Shown one piece after another: positions 55,521 through 64,000 of a DNA stretch of 64,000 nt. The stretch is from Lachnospiraceae bacterium XBB2008 (GTDB taxonomy: Bacteria; Bacillota; Clostridia; Lachnospirales; Lachnospiraceae), in NCBI GenBank assembly GCA_900102235.1, contig FMVL01000004.1, positions 259,745 to 323,744 of the forward strand, read 5' to 3'. Every line of letters begins with the position of its first letter. The stretch's first letter is position 1. The translations under genes and the position numbers were made by a program. The notes under the pieces are model-generated. The model had not been told where the DNA came from. It did no database searches and saw nothing but the letters and a program-made list of their open reading frames with translations.

Positions 55521-58283
55521 TCAATCCTCAAACGTCCAATTATTGTAGTCAAATATATTCTGGTTTCGTAAAATCATGATGTTATTAATCTGAAATACAT
55601 TTCCATTATTTTTTTCAATATCCGATGGTGAATAAATGATATACTGAGCGGGATCGAACTTAGAATCAGAATTAATTTGATTTCCGCTAAAAGGGTTAAT
55701 AGGATCAGTGATTAGCCCTTCAAATGCTAAAGAAGGTGTATCTGCATTTGTCATAAAGGAGTTATCAATAGAGAATTCTTTGCTGTCAAAATCTTTAACC
55801 ATAAATAACGCATTATAAAACATGACATCTCTATAATATGGGTAGTCAGTCCCTGATTGTAGATTTGTTATGAACTGATCACTTAATCCTATATTTCTCC
55901 CATGGTCAGATACAATTATTATACGCGTATTGTCATAAAGATCGTTATCTCTTAGATAATCAAGCCATACTCCTATTCGGAGCAAGGCCGACATATCTAC
56001 CTGATAGTGTTCTTTCTGTTCAGTAGTCATCAACTTCAGTTCATGTCCATCGATTGAATATCTTATAGAATGTTCGGATTCATAGACTGTGTTATCAACT
56101 TCAAGCTTCGGCTCAAACATCGGTTCCTGAAGCAACATAGGCTCGTGCGTAGCTGTATTGCTAATTGTCAAAAAGGTATTTTGACCTGTATCAGTTATCT
56201 TTGTCATCTCGCTCATTTTTTGTAAAACAACATCTCTCACCAAATATGCATTTTTGTATCCATAACTCGTATCGGGACTATCTGCCACATAATTGAATAC
56301 ATCGCCATCCGTCCCTGTTATTGCTGTATTATACCGCCCCTTATCATAAACCTCCGATTGAAAAGCTACAGGAAATGCCCTGAATAACCCATACATAAAC
56401 AAATTACGTGAAATACGTTCTCCAATCTGTAATTCGCTATTTGTGGAATAAACTTTATAGTATCCCTCTGTTATATATCTATGAATTCCAGGATAATCAT
56501 CGAAAATACTCAGATCAGAAGACCACATATAATTAGCATATGGTGGATCACAGACTGTTACATCAAATCCATTCTCAAGAAATACCACCGGCATTACCTT
56601 TAACGCCTCATTCTGCTTTTCTTTCAGCGATTCTTCGGTTCTTTCATTGATTCTTTGAGGAGTATACTCATAACCGCCATACAATGGTGGTGTGCCAACA
56701 TTCGTAAATGCTCCATATGATAGTGTATTTGGATAATAGGTAAACCCCTGGAACTGTTCTTGTAAGATTGGCTTTTCGTTAAGGATAAACGGGACAAACG
56801 CACTAATTGCACGATCCAGCATAATAACAACAACATTCTTTCCCTGCTTATCAAGTGAAAAATACGGGTCTCTAGTCTGATTGTTCGCTTGTGTACTCAT
56901 TATTATCCGGGTAGACTTTGATATTGAGCTAAGATTTATAATGGACATACATGCTATTACAACACTACCTGCAATACATAAGATTCTTAACGCTTCTATC
57001 TTTTTCCACAACAAAAGGACTCCAATAATAACACCCATAACGACTAAAACATTTATTACCATCTCATTGATTGAAGCTTGTGGCATATTATCATATTGTA
57101 AATATGACGAAAGATTACCATATGATTTACCAAAAAACATATAATCAATAATCGTGACAAATGCAGCTATCGATAGCGTCACCGAAATATATAATCTTGA
57201 TTTCTCCGAAGAAAGCCTGTAAAAAATCATAGACCATATTCCAAATAGGCCCGTTGCAGTCAACACAGAATACAAAATGGAGTGCTTCAAGCAATCTATA
57301 CCTCCAGCATCTATAAATTCCGCTGGAGAAGCATTTATAACAGTTGTTGGAATAAGAATACCTATAAGAAGTATTATCATCACTGAACTAATATAATAAA
57401 TTTGTCTGCTACTAACTGATTCCCGATAACTCAGTTGTTTAATTTTCCCATCCGGAACAAGCATTATCACAGTCGGGATCTGCATCAGCAACCCAACCAT
57501 TCCAATAATGATTTTTCTTCGGATTCCATGCCACGGCATAAATACATTGAACCCAACTATCATCAATATGCCCACAACTGAACAAATAATAGCCAATGTT
57601 TTCTTCGGATTAGGAATGATATAAAAGATATTTTTAAGTAGTGAAAAGAGATTATTTAGAGTCCAATAAAATACCAGACCAGAGGGAGAGTTATACAAAA
57701 ACGCCAAAAAGATAAGAGCCATTCCGTAAAGTTGTATCTTACTTTTTAAAGGCATATCTTTGGTATATATAGCCCCGGATATGATATTAATTAGTGTCAT
57801 CAGAATTGGAAGAATATTGATAGTTAGACCACCAATATTGATTATCGCATCCGGCCCCCCCAGATCCATAATCGGACCAAACGAAGCACTATTAAGTAAT
57901 TGTAAATCATATAAATAATGATATGCAGTAATAAAAAAAGGGATCTCGAGAAGAAGCGATAAAGAGCCGCGAAGAGAATAATAAGGTTTATAATTATTTT
58001 GGCGATAATAAGTCTGAAGGATCATGACTCTTTCATCGCCTTTAAAAACCTTTTTAATCTGATCTATTCCCGGTTTTAGCTTTGCAGCAATCTGCCTTTC
58101 CTCTTCCTGCATTTCATCTGCCCGACGATAAAAAGGAAAAACCAACAAATTGATTACAAGACTCAGAAAAATAATAGACAGTCCCGGGTTGATAGTGATT
58201 CTGTAACCCAAAGCATATGTCACATCAAAAATTAATTCCAAGGGACCTAATATAAGCTGATATAAACTTTCGGTAATAGACAT
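55521..58283 (-). CDS. YidC/Oxa1-like domain fused to sulfatase-fold phosphoglycerol transferase
   Basis: 920 residues. Residues ~10-228 are YidC-like: LGYRITINPGLSIIFLSLVI, the cytoplasmic coiled hairpin (MQEEERQIAAKLKPGIDQI), QNNYKPYYSLRGSLSLLLEI, and NSPSGLVFYWTLNNLFSLLK. The groove Arg of YidC appears to be Asn45 here (VINLLVFPF). More helices follow to ~450. Residues ~470-920 are a sulfatase-fold extracellular domain: VVVIMLDRA (~484-492), FTNVGTPPLYGG with a Thr near 531, and IIIVSDHGRN near residue 800 (second metal site). GAGGAAAA precedes the ATG. Neighbours are licB and a CDP-glycerol transferase, so a phosphoglycerol transfer role is inferred. Confidence 0.85.
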   Translation of the reverse strand: MSITESLYQLILGPLELIFDVTYALGYRITINPGLSIIFLSLVINLLVFPFYRRADEMQEEERQIAAKLKPGIDQIKKVFKGDERVMILQTYYRQNNYKPYYSLRGSLSLLLEIPFFITAYHYLYDLQLLNSASFGPIMDLGGPDAIINIGGLTINILPILMTLINIISGAIYTKDMPLKSKIQLYGMALIFLAFLYNSPSGLVFYWTLNNLFSLLKNIFYIIPNPKKTLAIICSVVGILMIVGFNVFMPWHGIRRKIIIGMVGLLMQIPTVIMLVPDGKIKQLSYRESVSSRQIYYISSVMIILLIGILIPTTVINASPAEFIDAGGIDCLKHSILYSVLTATGLFGIWSMIFYRLSSEKSRLYISVTLSIAAFVTIIDYMFFGKSYGNLSSYLQYDNMPQASINEMVINVLVVMGVIIGVLLLWKKIEALRILCIAGSVVIACMSIINLSSISKSTRIIMSTQANNQTRDPYFSLDKQGKNVVVIMLDRAISAFVPFILNEKPILQEQFQGFTYYPNTLSYGAFTNVGTPPLYGGYEYTPQRINERTEESLKEKQNEALKVMPVVFLENGFDVTVCDPPYANYMWSSDLSIFDDYPGIHRYITEGYYKVYSTNSELQIGERISRNLFMYGLFRAFPVAFQSEVYDKGRYNTAITGTDGDVFNYVADSPDTSYGYKNAYLVRDVVLQKMSEMTKITDTGQNTFLTISNTATHEPMLLQEPMFEPKLEVDNTVYESEHSIRYSIDGHELKLMTTEQKEHYQVDMSALLRIGVWLDYLRDNDLYDNTRIIIVSDHGRNIGLSDQFITNLQSGTDYPYYRDVMFYNALFMVKDFDSKEFSIDNSFMTNADTPSLAFEGLITDPINPFSGNQINSDSKFDPAQYIIYSPSDIEKNNGNVFQINNIMILRNQNIFDYNNWTFED

Positions 58284-58334
58284 TTTTCCTCACCAGCTAG
58301 TATACAAAAACATATAAGAACTCTTTAGTGTGTA

Positions 58335-59285
58335 TCATTCTTTCATTTGCTTCCGGGATACGAGTTCTTTATAGTCAGCGCCTGCCAGAATTGCGAATAC
58401 CAGTACTGCGATAGTACATATAACTGTTATAGGATTAAGAAGACTGAAGTCTTTTAAGAAAACAACAGAGATAATCACAGCCCAGGCCGAATATGTGATG
58501 TTCAGTGCCATGGATTTTGAGGCGCCAATCTTAGAAATAGCCTTGTAGTAAAACAGATATGACACTGTAGCAAATAGAGCTGCAATTGCAATTGTTGGAA
58601 TAAGCATCCCTGTACCTATGAGTAACGATGTAGTAAACCCCCAGCCTTTGATTATCGGCAGGATAATTACGCCATATACAAGCGCAGATGTTGTCTGTCT
58701 GATTTGAAGCGCTATTTCATCAGTGACTGAATCATCCTGAACACATTTTGCAATTATGACTGCCTCTATTCCCCAACCAAAAGCACACATTAGTGTTCCC
58801 GCAAATCCTAACCAGAAATTTCTAATATTTATATCCGGACTATAACTTAAACCATACACACCAAGTAAAGATAAAATGAGGAAAACCCATCTGTACCACT
58901 GCATCTTTTCCTTTAAGAATAAGTATGCCAAAGCTGCACCAATTGCGGGGAAAATAGCACTTGCCACAGCGCCGATTGAAGCACCCATATTTGCGACAGA
59001 AAGAACATAACCAGTCATACCGATAGGTCCCCCAATGATAGCTGCAACCGACACAAAACGTCCACTTTTTGTTTTTAATGCTTTCACGACGCTACTGAGA
59101 TTACCTTTGACACCATTGTAAATGCATGCCCAAATCGCAGAAAAAGCGTCATGTAGAAAAGTACTAACAAATGGCGCCAACAAAACTGCTTGCTCTGTTG
59201 ATACAAAAGGTGTCATGGCTAAAGCCAAACCTATGATTATGGTTTCTATTGCCCATGTTATTCCTGCTATTATCCCAGCGATCAC
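58335..59285 (-). CDS. licB: Choline permease LicB-like (DMT/EamA superfamily)
   Basis: 316 residues with ten helices in two repeated halves, typical of EamA-type transporters. GTG start 9 bases after AAGGAGG. The sequence (e.g. IIGGPIGMTGYVLSVANMGA, AFGWGIEAVIIAK) and the position behind licA and licC identify it as the lic1-type choline importer; the family alone would not prove substrate. It brings choline into the cell for phosphorylation by LicA. Confidence 0.87.
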   Translation of the reverse strand: MIAGIIAGITWAIETIIIGLALAMTPFVSTEQAVLLAPFVSTFLHDAFSAIWACIYNGVKGNLSSVVKALKTKSGRFVSVAAIIGGPIGMTGYVLSVANMGASIGAVASAIFPAIGAALAYLFLKEKMQWYRWVFLILSLLGVYGLSYSPDINIRNFWLGFAGTLMCAFGWGIEAVIIAKCVQDDSVTDEIALQIRQTTSALVYGVIILPIIKGWGFTTSLLIGTGMLIPTIAIAALFATVSYLFYYKAISKIGASKSMALNITYSAWAVIISVVFLKDFSLLNPITVICTIAVLVFAILAGADYKELVSRKQMKE

Positions 59286-59307
59286 TTATATATCCTCCTT
59301 AAAAAGC

Positions 59308-60219
59308 TTAAATATTCCTATATGCCACTATATTCTTCTTAAGACGATCATATCGTCCATCAGCATACTCCTGCATAAATTGTCCATCAAACGGTACTCG
59401 TGTAAGTCCCCAAAGCGTCCAAAGATAATCCACATATAATTTCGCAGCCACGAACTTCTTTTGTTCATCTACTGTAGCCGATCTGCCGAAATATGCCTCT
59501 AACAGGGCATTGTCGTCATCTGATGAATAATCAGCCTCAATAGACAAACACGATAAGTCCCACATAGGTTCGTTCATACCACTGTATTCCCAATCTATGA
59601 GATATAGCTTTCCGTTTTCATCAAGAACCCAGTTATCCACCAAAGAATCATTGTGACACGGAACTCGATCAGTCAGCCCATTCGAATCAATATCGGCCTT
59701 AATAGACATGACAGTTTTCTTAACCTCCTCATAATCATCATAGGTTACAACATTTCCTTTTCTTATGAGGTCTTCATAAAGCCCAGCCATCTCAAACACT
59801 TCAAATCTAACTCCGGTATCTTCTCCGCAAGTGTGCAAATTCCGAAAAATGGCAGCAGCCTGAATAAGCACTTCTTTTTGCTTCATAACATCATTGTTCA
59901 TCGGACGTGGATTGGTTATAAAGCGCATCACTTTGGAGCCTTCATCCCCAAAATAAAGCAGTTCTGAATCGATCTTCAGTTTACAGGCAAGTTCAGTACT
60001 CTTTCGTTCATCGGACCGGTTGATCATCTCTTCAGTGCCTTCTCCGGGAATACGGACAAGCAGTTCTTCACCATCAAGCATCATAACATGGTATGAATGG
60101 TTAGTCATACCGCCCAAACGAACGATATCGGAATAATTCGCATCACGACCAGCCTTTTTCAATAGGTCCTTCACCTTTGGAATATCTTCAACAATTAGTT
60201 CCCTAACTAATTCAGCCAT
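59308..60219 (-). CDS. licA: Choline kinase LicA-like
   Basis: 303 residues. Choline/aminoglycoside kinase fold: GGMTNHSYHV (nucleotide loop), LLVRIPGEGTEEMINR, the Brenner motif CHNDSLVDNWV and the metal-binding LYLIDWEYSG. Makes phosphocholine from choline and ATP. The AGGAGG ribosome site lies in the last codons of licC, 3 bases away, so the genes are coupled. Together with licC and licB this gives the complete cytoplasmic lic1 set. Confidence 0.92.
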   Translation of the reverse strand: MAELVRELIVEDIPKVKDLLKKAGRDANYSDIVRLGGMTNHSYHVMMLDGEELLVRIPGEGTEEMINRSDERKSTELACKLKIDSELLYFGDEGSKVMRFITNPRPMNNDVMKQKEVLIQAAAIFRNLHTCGEDTGVRFEVFEMAGLYEDLIRKGNVVTYDDYEEVKKTVMSIKADIDSNGLTDRVPCHNDSLVDNWVLDENGKLYLIDWEYSGMNEPMWDLSCLSIEADYSSDDDNALLEAYFGRSATVDEQKKFVAAKLYVDYLWTLWGLTRVPFDGQFMQEYADGRYDRLKKNIVAYRNI

Positions 60220-60222
60220 AAG

Positions 60223-61092
60223 TTATACCTCCTGAATAATTAAACAATCATGATACATATATTTATACTGTCCGTCAGGTGTAACAAAGCGAAACCCAAC
60301 CGCTTCAGCATTATCGCCCTTTATCTCATGTATCTGCGTTACGTCTTTTTCAAAAACGTTCAATGATTTAGCAATCGTCTTAATAATGGACGAATGAGTA
60401 TCGTGGATATATGAATTATCAAAATGTCTTAGTTCATCCAACGTGTCAAATTCAAATATCATTCCAGGTGGATATTTGCGGATCTTCATCTTCAATCGGT
60501 CAAGATGTGCCATAAAGATCCTTTCCCAAAGTTTATCCTGTGTCCCTGGAATATTGTATTCTTCAGCCAGAATGTCTAAGAATTCGTGTGAAAACTCAGG
60601 ACTCCAAAAAGTGTGCCCCATCATATACCAGGCATCCGCTCCTCCTATAGAAACATTACTAATGTATCCTTTTCCATCCACCTCCATACACCACTCGAAG
60701 GTATGACCCTCTGCGTATTCAGCTGCATAATAACTCTCATCTACTTCTGCTTCAAAAGGACTATCCAGGAAATAATTATCGGCAGAACAAATATAACTGG
60801 CTGATAACAAATCACGTACCGCCCAAATAGAACCATTATTGTTGCGAGAGAGATAGTCGGGATTATAAATCAGTCTTACCCCATATTTTTCCTTAAGATA
60901 CTCAAATTGTTCTGCCTTATAGCCTGTCACGATATATATATCTGACACTCCGGCAGCCTTAATCTGAACGATCTGACGCTCGATCAAAACTTCGTTCTTA
61001 ACTACCGTAAGCCCTTTATGACGCTCGAATGATAGCGGTGCAAATCTTGAACTAGTACCTGCCGCCAAAATAATTGCATTATCTACCTTCAT
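60223..61092 (-). CDS. licC: Choline-phosphate cytidylyltransferase LicC-like
   Basis: 289 residues, slightly longer than the ~230 of pneumococcal LicC. Nucleotidyltransferase start AIILAAGTSSRFAPLSFERHKG with the usual Lys, then NNNGSIWAVRDLL and CSADNYFLDSPF (metal-binding Asp), matching LicC. It activates phosphocholine to CDP-choline. The C-terminal ~60 residues (from about residue 225) are an added small domain of unknown role. AAGGAA precedes the ATG. First gene of the operon licC-licA-licB-yidC/PGT-tagF-like. Confidence 0.9.
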   Translation of the reverse strand: MKVDNAIILAAGTSSRFAPLSFERHKGLTVVKNEVLIERQIVQIKAAGVSDIYIVTGYKAEQFEYLKEKYGVRLIYNPDYLSRNNNGSIWAVRDLLSASYICSADNYFLDSPFEAEVDESYYAAEYAEGHTFEWCMEVDGKGYISNVSIGGADAWYMMGHTFWSPEFSHEFLDILAEEYNIPGTQDKLWERIFMAHLDRLKMKIRKYPPGMIFEFDTLDELRHFDNSYIHDTHSSIIKTIAKSLNVFEKDVTQIHEIKGDNAEAVGFRFVTPDGQYKYMYHDCLIIQEV

Positions 61093-61190
61093 CTACAATT
61101 CCTTATATTTCTTATTCACGAAATATCTGTTTATATACCTCTATCAACTGTCTACTTTAAAAATCCGGATCATACCTTTAATTTTCTGTT

Positions 61191-62459
61191 TTAAGATCTG
61201 GCTTCTACTAATAGTTCATTATATGAATCCATAAGTTGATTATACACGCTATCCACATCATATCTTGCTGCGGCCTGTTTTCGTTCTTCCATAGATAGTT
61301 CTTCCGCATAATCATCATCTTCAAAAATCTTTCTTATACAAGATATGAACATATAACCAGCATCCATCTGATATAGAAGACCACTCTTCCCATGTTCAAT
61401 TAAATCGGGGGTCCCTCCAGTATAAGTAGCAACAACAGGAACCCCCAAGAATTGTGCCTCACCTATAGAATTGGATGAATTTTCAATAGTTGATGAACTG
61501 ACAAACACATGTGAAGACAAGTAATACTCTATCATATCTTTTGGCAAAAGTTTACCAACAAAACTAATATGATTTTTTAAGTCAAACATATCTATCAAAA
61601 ATAATAAATACCTATCATATGGTGTTTGTTTTTCATATACTCCACTAGCCAAAGCCCCATGACCAGCAATACTAACTTGAATATCATCATATAAATCCAC
61701 AAGCGTTCTGATTGCCGGAAGTATAAGATGTAATCCCTTTACTGGATAACCTGCTTGGCATATAAATATAGAATGTCTTTTACACTGTTTCAGATTCCAC
61801 ATTTCTTTGCACAAATAAAACTCTTTTCTCAGGACTTCCCCGCATTTTCTATATTTTGTCTCTGGCGCCACATAAAAAATATATGAGCGATCCCAAGTTG
61901 TTCTCCCCAATACAATAAACGATTTTTTGATAGTTTCAACTTCAAATAAACCTTGTTTCTGAAAATCCACCGCATTATCTCTCATGCATGGCTTTCCATT
62001 ACATTTCATCAGTTTCCATTTTTCAGGAATTCCAATGTTATAATATGGGGTAATAGCTGAGACCAATCCCTGAATATGTGTAATTACTTTACTTCTGATA
62101 TTCAGTTGTTCGGCAGCACAAACAGCAGCATATGAGTGCCTATACTCAGTTCCCCAAATATGAATAACATCTGGTTTATAATTTTCATAAATAGAGCGGA
62201 ACTCCTCAATAGAATCCCCTATTGTTGTCTCTTCAGTATTAACAGACGCATGAAATGAATAATATATCAGCCCACCCATTCGACCCATTAACATGCGAGA
62301 TTCATCCCTAATAGGAAAGCACATAGCAACTTCAACACTCTCTGATTCAGAGATCATATCGAATAAACCACTTATCCATCCTTCAAAAACAGGGGGATTC
62401 ACATTATATATTTGGCTAAATTCTGATGTTATAAGATTACAAATCCACAGAGCTTTCAT
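61191..62459 (-). CDS. Glycosyltransferase family 4
   Basis: 422 residues. GT-B enzyme: IHIWGTEYRHSYA, FICQAGYPVKGLHLILPAIR, SFVGKLLPKDMIEYYLSSHV, SSSTIENSSNSIGEAQFLGV and GGTPDLIEHGKSGLLY, the donor-binding E-x7-E region of GT4. No ribosome site is obvious at the ATG. Separated by 98 bp from licC and 223 bp from the GT2 gene upstream, so possibly its own unit. No Rossmann-like module. Confidence 0.9.
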   Translation of the reverse strand: MKALWICNLITSEFSQIYNVNPPVFEGWISGLFDMISESESVEVAMCFPIRDESRMLMGRMGGLIYYSFHASVNTEETTIGDSIEEFRSIYENYKPDVIHIWGTEYRHSYAAVCAAEQLNIRSKVITHIQGLVSAITPYYNIGIPEKWKLMKCNGKPCMRDNAVDFQKQGLFEVETIKKSFIVLGRTTWDRSYIFYVAPETKYRKCGEVLRKEFYLCKEMWNLKQCKRHSIFICQAGYPVKGLHLILPAIRTLVDLYDDIQVSIAGHGALASGVYEKQTPYDRYLLFLIDMFDLKNHISFVGKLLPKDMIEYYLSSHVFVSSSTIENSSNSIGEAQFLGVPVVATYTGGTPDLIEHGKSGLLYQMDAGYMFISCIRKIFEDDDYAEELSMEERKQAAARYDVDSVYNQLMDSYNELLVEARS

Positions 62460-62682
62460 TTGTTTGAAGTCCTTTTGTTCTTTATGTGCATTTTGATAGC
62501 AGGTTCCTAATCGCTAGATTTTTTCTTTAACCCTTTATTCATGATATGACCTCTCCAAAATGGATTCTTTATTGAGGATATTTCATAAACCTCTCAAACA
62601 AGACTTGACTTCTGAATCGATCTCATCAAAAGAAATGGTATTTGATACTGCATGATATTTCAAATCATTCTCTGGAATTCCT

Positions 62683-63768
62683 TTACAAGCTATCCTCCTT
62701 TGATTTATCAACCCAGTCTTGAATTAAAATAACATCATGCTTCTTTTTTACTTCTTGCAATAAAGGATCATTTAAATTAATTATCGAAACAAGAATAGCA
62801 TCTACTGCACAATCTAATAACATTTCTTTATCAACAACAAATACGTCCTCTATTTTTGTCCCGATCTTTCGGGAATCACCATCTGCAATAAATCGAATAT
62901 TAACCTTACTATCTCGGAAAAATCTAACACAATTCTTTCCCCAAGTTCCAGCCCCCCATATTGCAATGCTTTTTGAGTTGTTCGACAATGCCAAAAAACA
63001 GTCCATTAGTTCCGGATCTTTTTTTTCCATTTTTTCATAAAATACCCTTCGCCTAATCTGAATATTTCTAGCATTTATTACATCTCGAAAAGAATCGATA
63101 TATTCTCTATATTCATATAGTATTTTCCGAACTTCGCGTAAACAATCCGAACCACGGCTCTCACTTATACCTGTTCTTCGAAAATTCGACAAAATACTAT
63201 CAATATAACGGAACACCATATTATGTGTATAACACCGAAGGATAAATTCATAATCCGCCGCAATAGAATACTCCGGTCTAAAAACACCTAATTGATCATA
63301 TACTCGTTTGCGCACAAATGTAGCTGGATGTTTTACCATCATAGCAAGCCAAGGATTAGGATCACTAACATTAGGTTTACTCACAGTACACTGCCCATAA
63401 GCATCTACCGAGTTAATATTTCCATGAACTATATCAACGTTTTCTTCGGTAAATGCATCGACCACACGTTCTATAGCCATTGGCTCTAACCAATCATCAG
63501 AATTAACAATACCTATTATTTCCCCCGTTGACGCACTAATCCCTTTATTCATAGCATAATAAATCCCGTCATCTTTTTCAGAGATATAAATCGCAATACT
63601 ATCTATATGTTTTTCAATAATCTCACAAGTTCTATCAGACGATCCACCATCTACGATAATATACTCGATATTATCATAATCTTGAGAAAGGACACTATTA
63701 ATAGTCTGTTCGATTGTTTCTTCGGAATTTAAGCAAACCGTTATAATAGATACTTTAACTCTCTTCAT
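62683..63768 (-). CDS. Glycosyltransferase family 2 with C-terminal Rossmann-like module
   Basis: 361 residues from the chosen ATG, which places VSIITVCLNSEETIEQTINS at the very N-terminus as usual in GT2; the frame is open 24 codons further to an ATG at 63840, and neither start has a clear ribosome site. Other motifs: VDGGSSDRT, VNSDDW. The last ~110 residues are the Rossmann-like module (IAIWGAGTWGKNCVRFF, FIADGDSRKIG). The 223-bp gap after it (62460-62682) contains no supported gene. Confidence 0.85.
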   Translation of the reverse strand: MKRVKVSIITVCLNSEETIEQTINSVLSQDYDNIEYIIVDGGSSDRTCEIIEKHIDSIAIYISEKDDGIYYAMNKGISASTGEIIGIVNSDDWLEPMAIERVVDAFTEENVDIVHGNINSVDAYGQCTVSKPNVSDPNPWLAMMVKHPATFVRKRVYDQLGVFRPEYSIAADYEFILRCYTHNMVFRYIDSILSNFRRTGISESRGSDCLREVRKILYEYREYIDSFRDVINARNIQIRRRVFYEKMEKKDPELMDCFLALSNNSKSIAIWGAGTWGKNCVRFFRDSKVNIRFIADGDSRKIGTKIEDVFVVDKEMLLDCAVDAILVSIINLNDPLLQEVKKKHDVILIQDWVDKSKEDSL

Positions 63769-63894
63769 TTTTAAGCAAATATTGTCTTTTCTATAAGCAA
63801 AAACAAAAAACCTCTTATATCTTGCTCTACTGTCTCCCATTTATCATGCATTCATCCTGATTTCCGTAATAATGTGTTTCACAAAGCACAAATC

Positions 63895-64000
63895 TCAACA
63901 CACTCTCTCATCAAATGAATGACTTTGCAAAAATACATCCGCAAATATATTGATTGGTTTTTCCCATAAGATGACATCTCGATTAACCCCCATTTCCATT
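63895..64000 (-). CDS. Possible 3' end of a gene running out of the window
   Basis: The minus-strand frame from the window end reads ~35 codons with ordinary protein composition (VILWEKPINIFADVF, HSFDERVC) before TGA at 63895. Too short to assign a family; the other two frames close within the same stretch. Confidence 0.35.
   Translation of the reverse strand, partial: MEMGVNRDVILWEKPINIFADVFLQSHSFDERVC

Noticed and set aside
61093-61190. Promoter for the lic operon (TTGATA and TATTTC with a 16-base spacer on the minus strand)
   Set aside because: The match is too weak in an AT-rich gap to list as a feature, although a promoter is expected here.
62590-62700. Minus-strand open stretch of ~35 codons (ISFDEIDSEVKSCLRGL at its end) between the two last glycosyltransferase genes
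   Set aside because: No start codon with a ribosome site and no recognisable family; it overlaps the end of the GT2 gene. Could be a remnant but is not supported.
1-64000. CRISPR arrays, tRNA or rRNA genes, insertion sequences, integrase or phage genes
   Set aside because: Looked for on both strands; no repeat-spacer pattern, transposase-like protein or RNA gene structure was seen.

Overview
The window is a large cell-surface polymer locus from a Gram-positive, low-to-mid G+C bacterium, most likely a member of the Lachnospiraceae. The reasons are a teichoic-acid-type toolkit (TagGH-like ABC exporter, CDP-glycerol glycerophosphotransferase, several LTA-synthase/OpgB-like enzymes), strong AGGAGG ribosome sites, frequent TTG/GTG starts, and DUF6311/DUF6056-like membrane proteins. 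That assignment is inference. No rRNA, tRNA, insertion sequence, CRISPR array or phage gene was seen. Almost every base is coding.

Left part (about 1-26.5 kb, roughly balanced base composition). Two MBOAT + SGNH acyl-transfer pairs lie here, one cut by the window start (2-2424, with an acyltransferase-3) and one at 12.2-15.1 kb. There is a nucleotide-sugar operon (UDP-sugar dehydrogenase, SDR epimerase, CgeB-like glycosyltransferase, GT-C membrane protein; 7745 to 2403), a divergent pair of polytopic membrane proteins around a perfect 19-bp palindrome, and a GT4 gene with a decayed copy of itself 3 kb away. A tandemly duplicated pair of zinc-ribbon/small membrane protein genes (15.2-17.7 kb) follows, then a CDP-dideoxyhexose operon rfbH-rfbG-rfbF-HAD (21.8 to 17.7 kb) ending in a clear terminator.

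Centre (21.9-31 kb). Two parallel two-gene modules, each a LicD-family gene coupled to a gene whose product starts with a PAP2 phosphatase-like membrane domain. One PAP2 is fused to a glycerophosphodiesterase (GDPD) plus a long C-terminal region, the other to an OpgB/LTA-synthase-like phosphoglycerol transferase. A decayed acyltransferase-3 pseudogene lies between them, and base composition shifts to AT-rich from about here.

Right part (31-64 kb, AT-rich). A run of 17 co-directional genes (54.1 to 31.1 kb) encodes glycosyltransferases, acetyltransferases, a deacetylase, methyltransferases, a cytidylyltransferase fusion and an ABC-2 exporter, ending in a terminator. Behind it lies a lic1-like operon licC-licA-licB followed by a YidC-phosphoglycerol transferase fusion and a CDP-glycerol glycerophosphotransferase (61.1 to 54.3 kb), then two more glycosyltransferases.

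Proposed picture (inference): a glycerol-phosphate-containing, choline-phosphate-decorated polysaccharide or teichoic acid is built in the cytoplasm, exported by the ABC transporter and modified outside the cell. Choline is taken up by LicB, phosphorylated by LicA, activated by LicC and transferred by the LicD proteins. The PAP2-GDPD protein may release choline or glycerol phosphate outside. The strongest candidates for undescribed biology are the twin LicD + PAP2-fusion modules, the YidC-phosphoglycerol transferase fusion, a Rossmann-like module attached to well over a dozen unrelated enzymes, and the duplicated zinc-ribbon pair.
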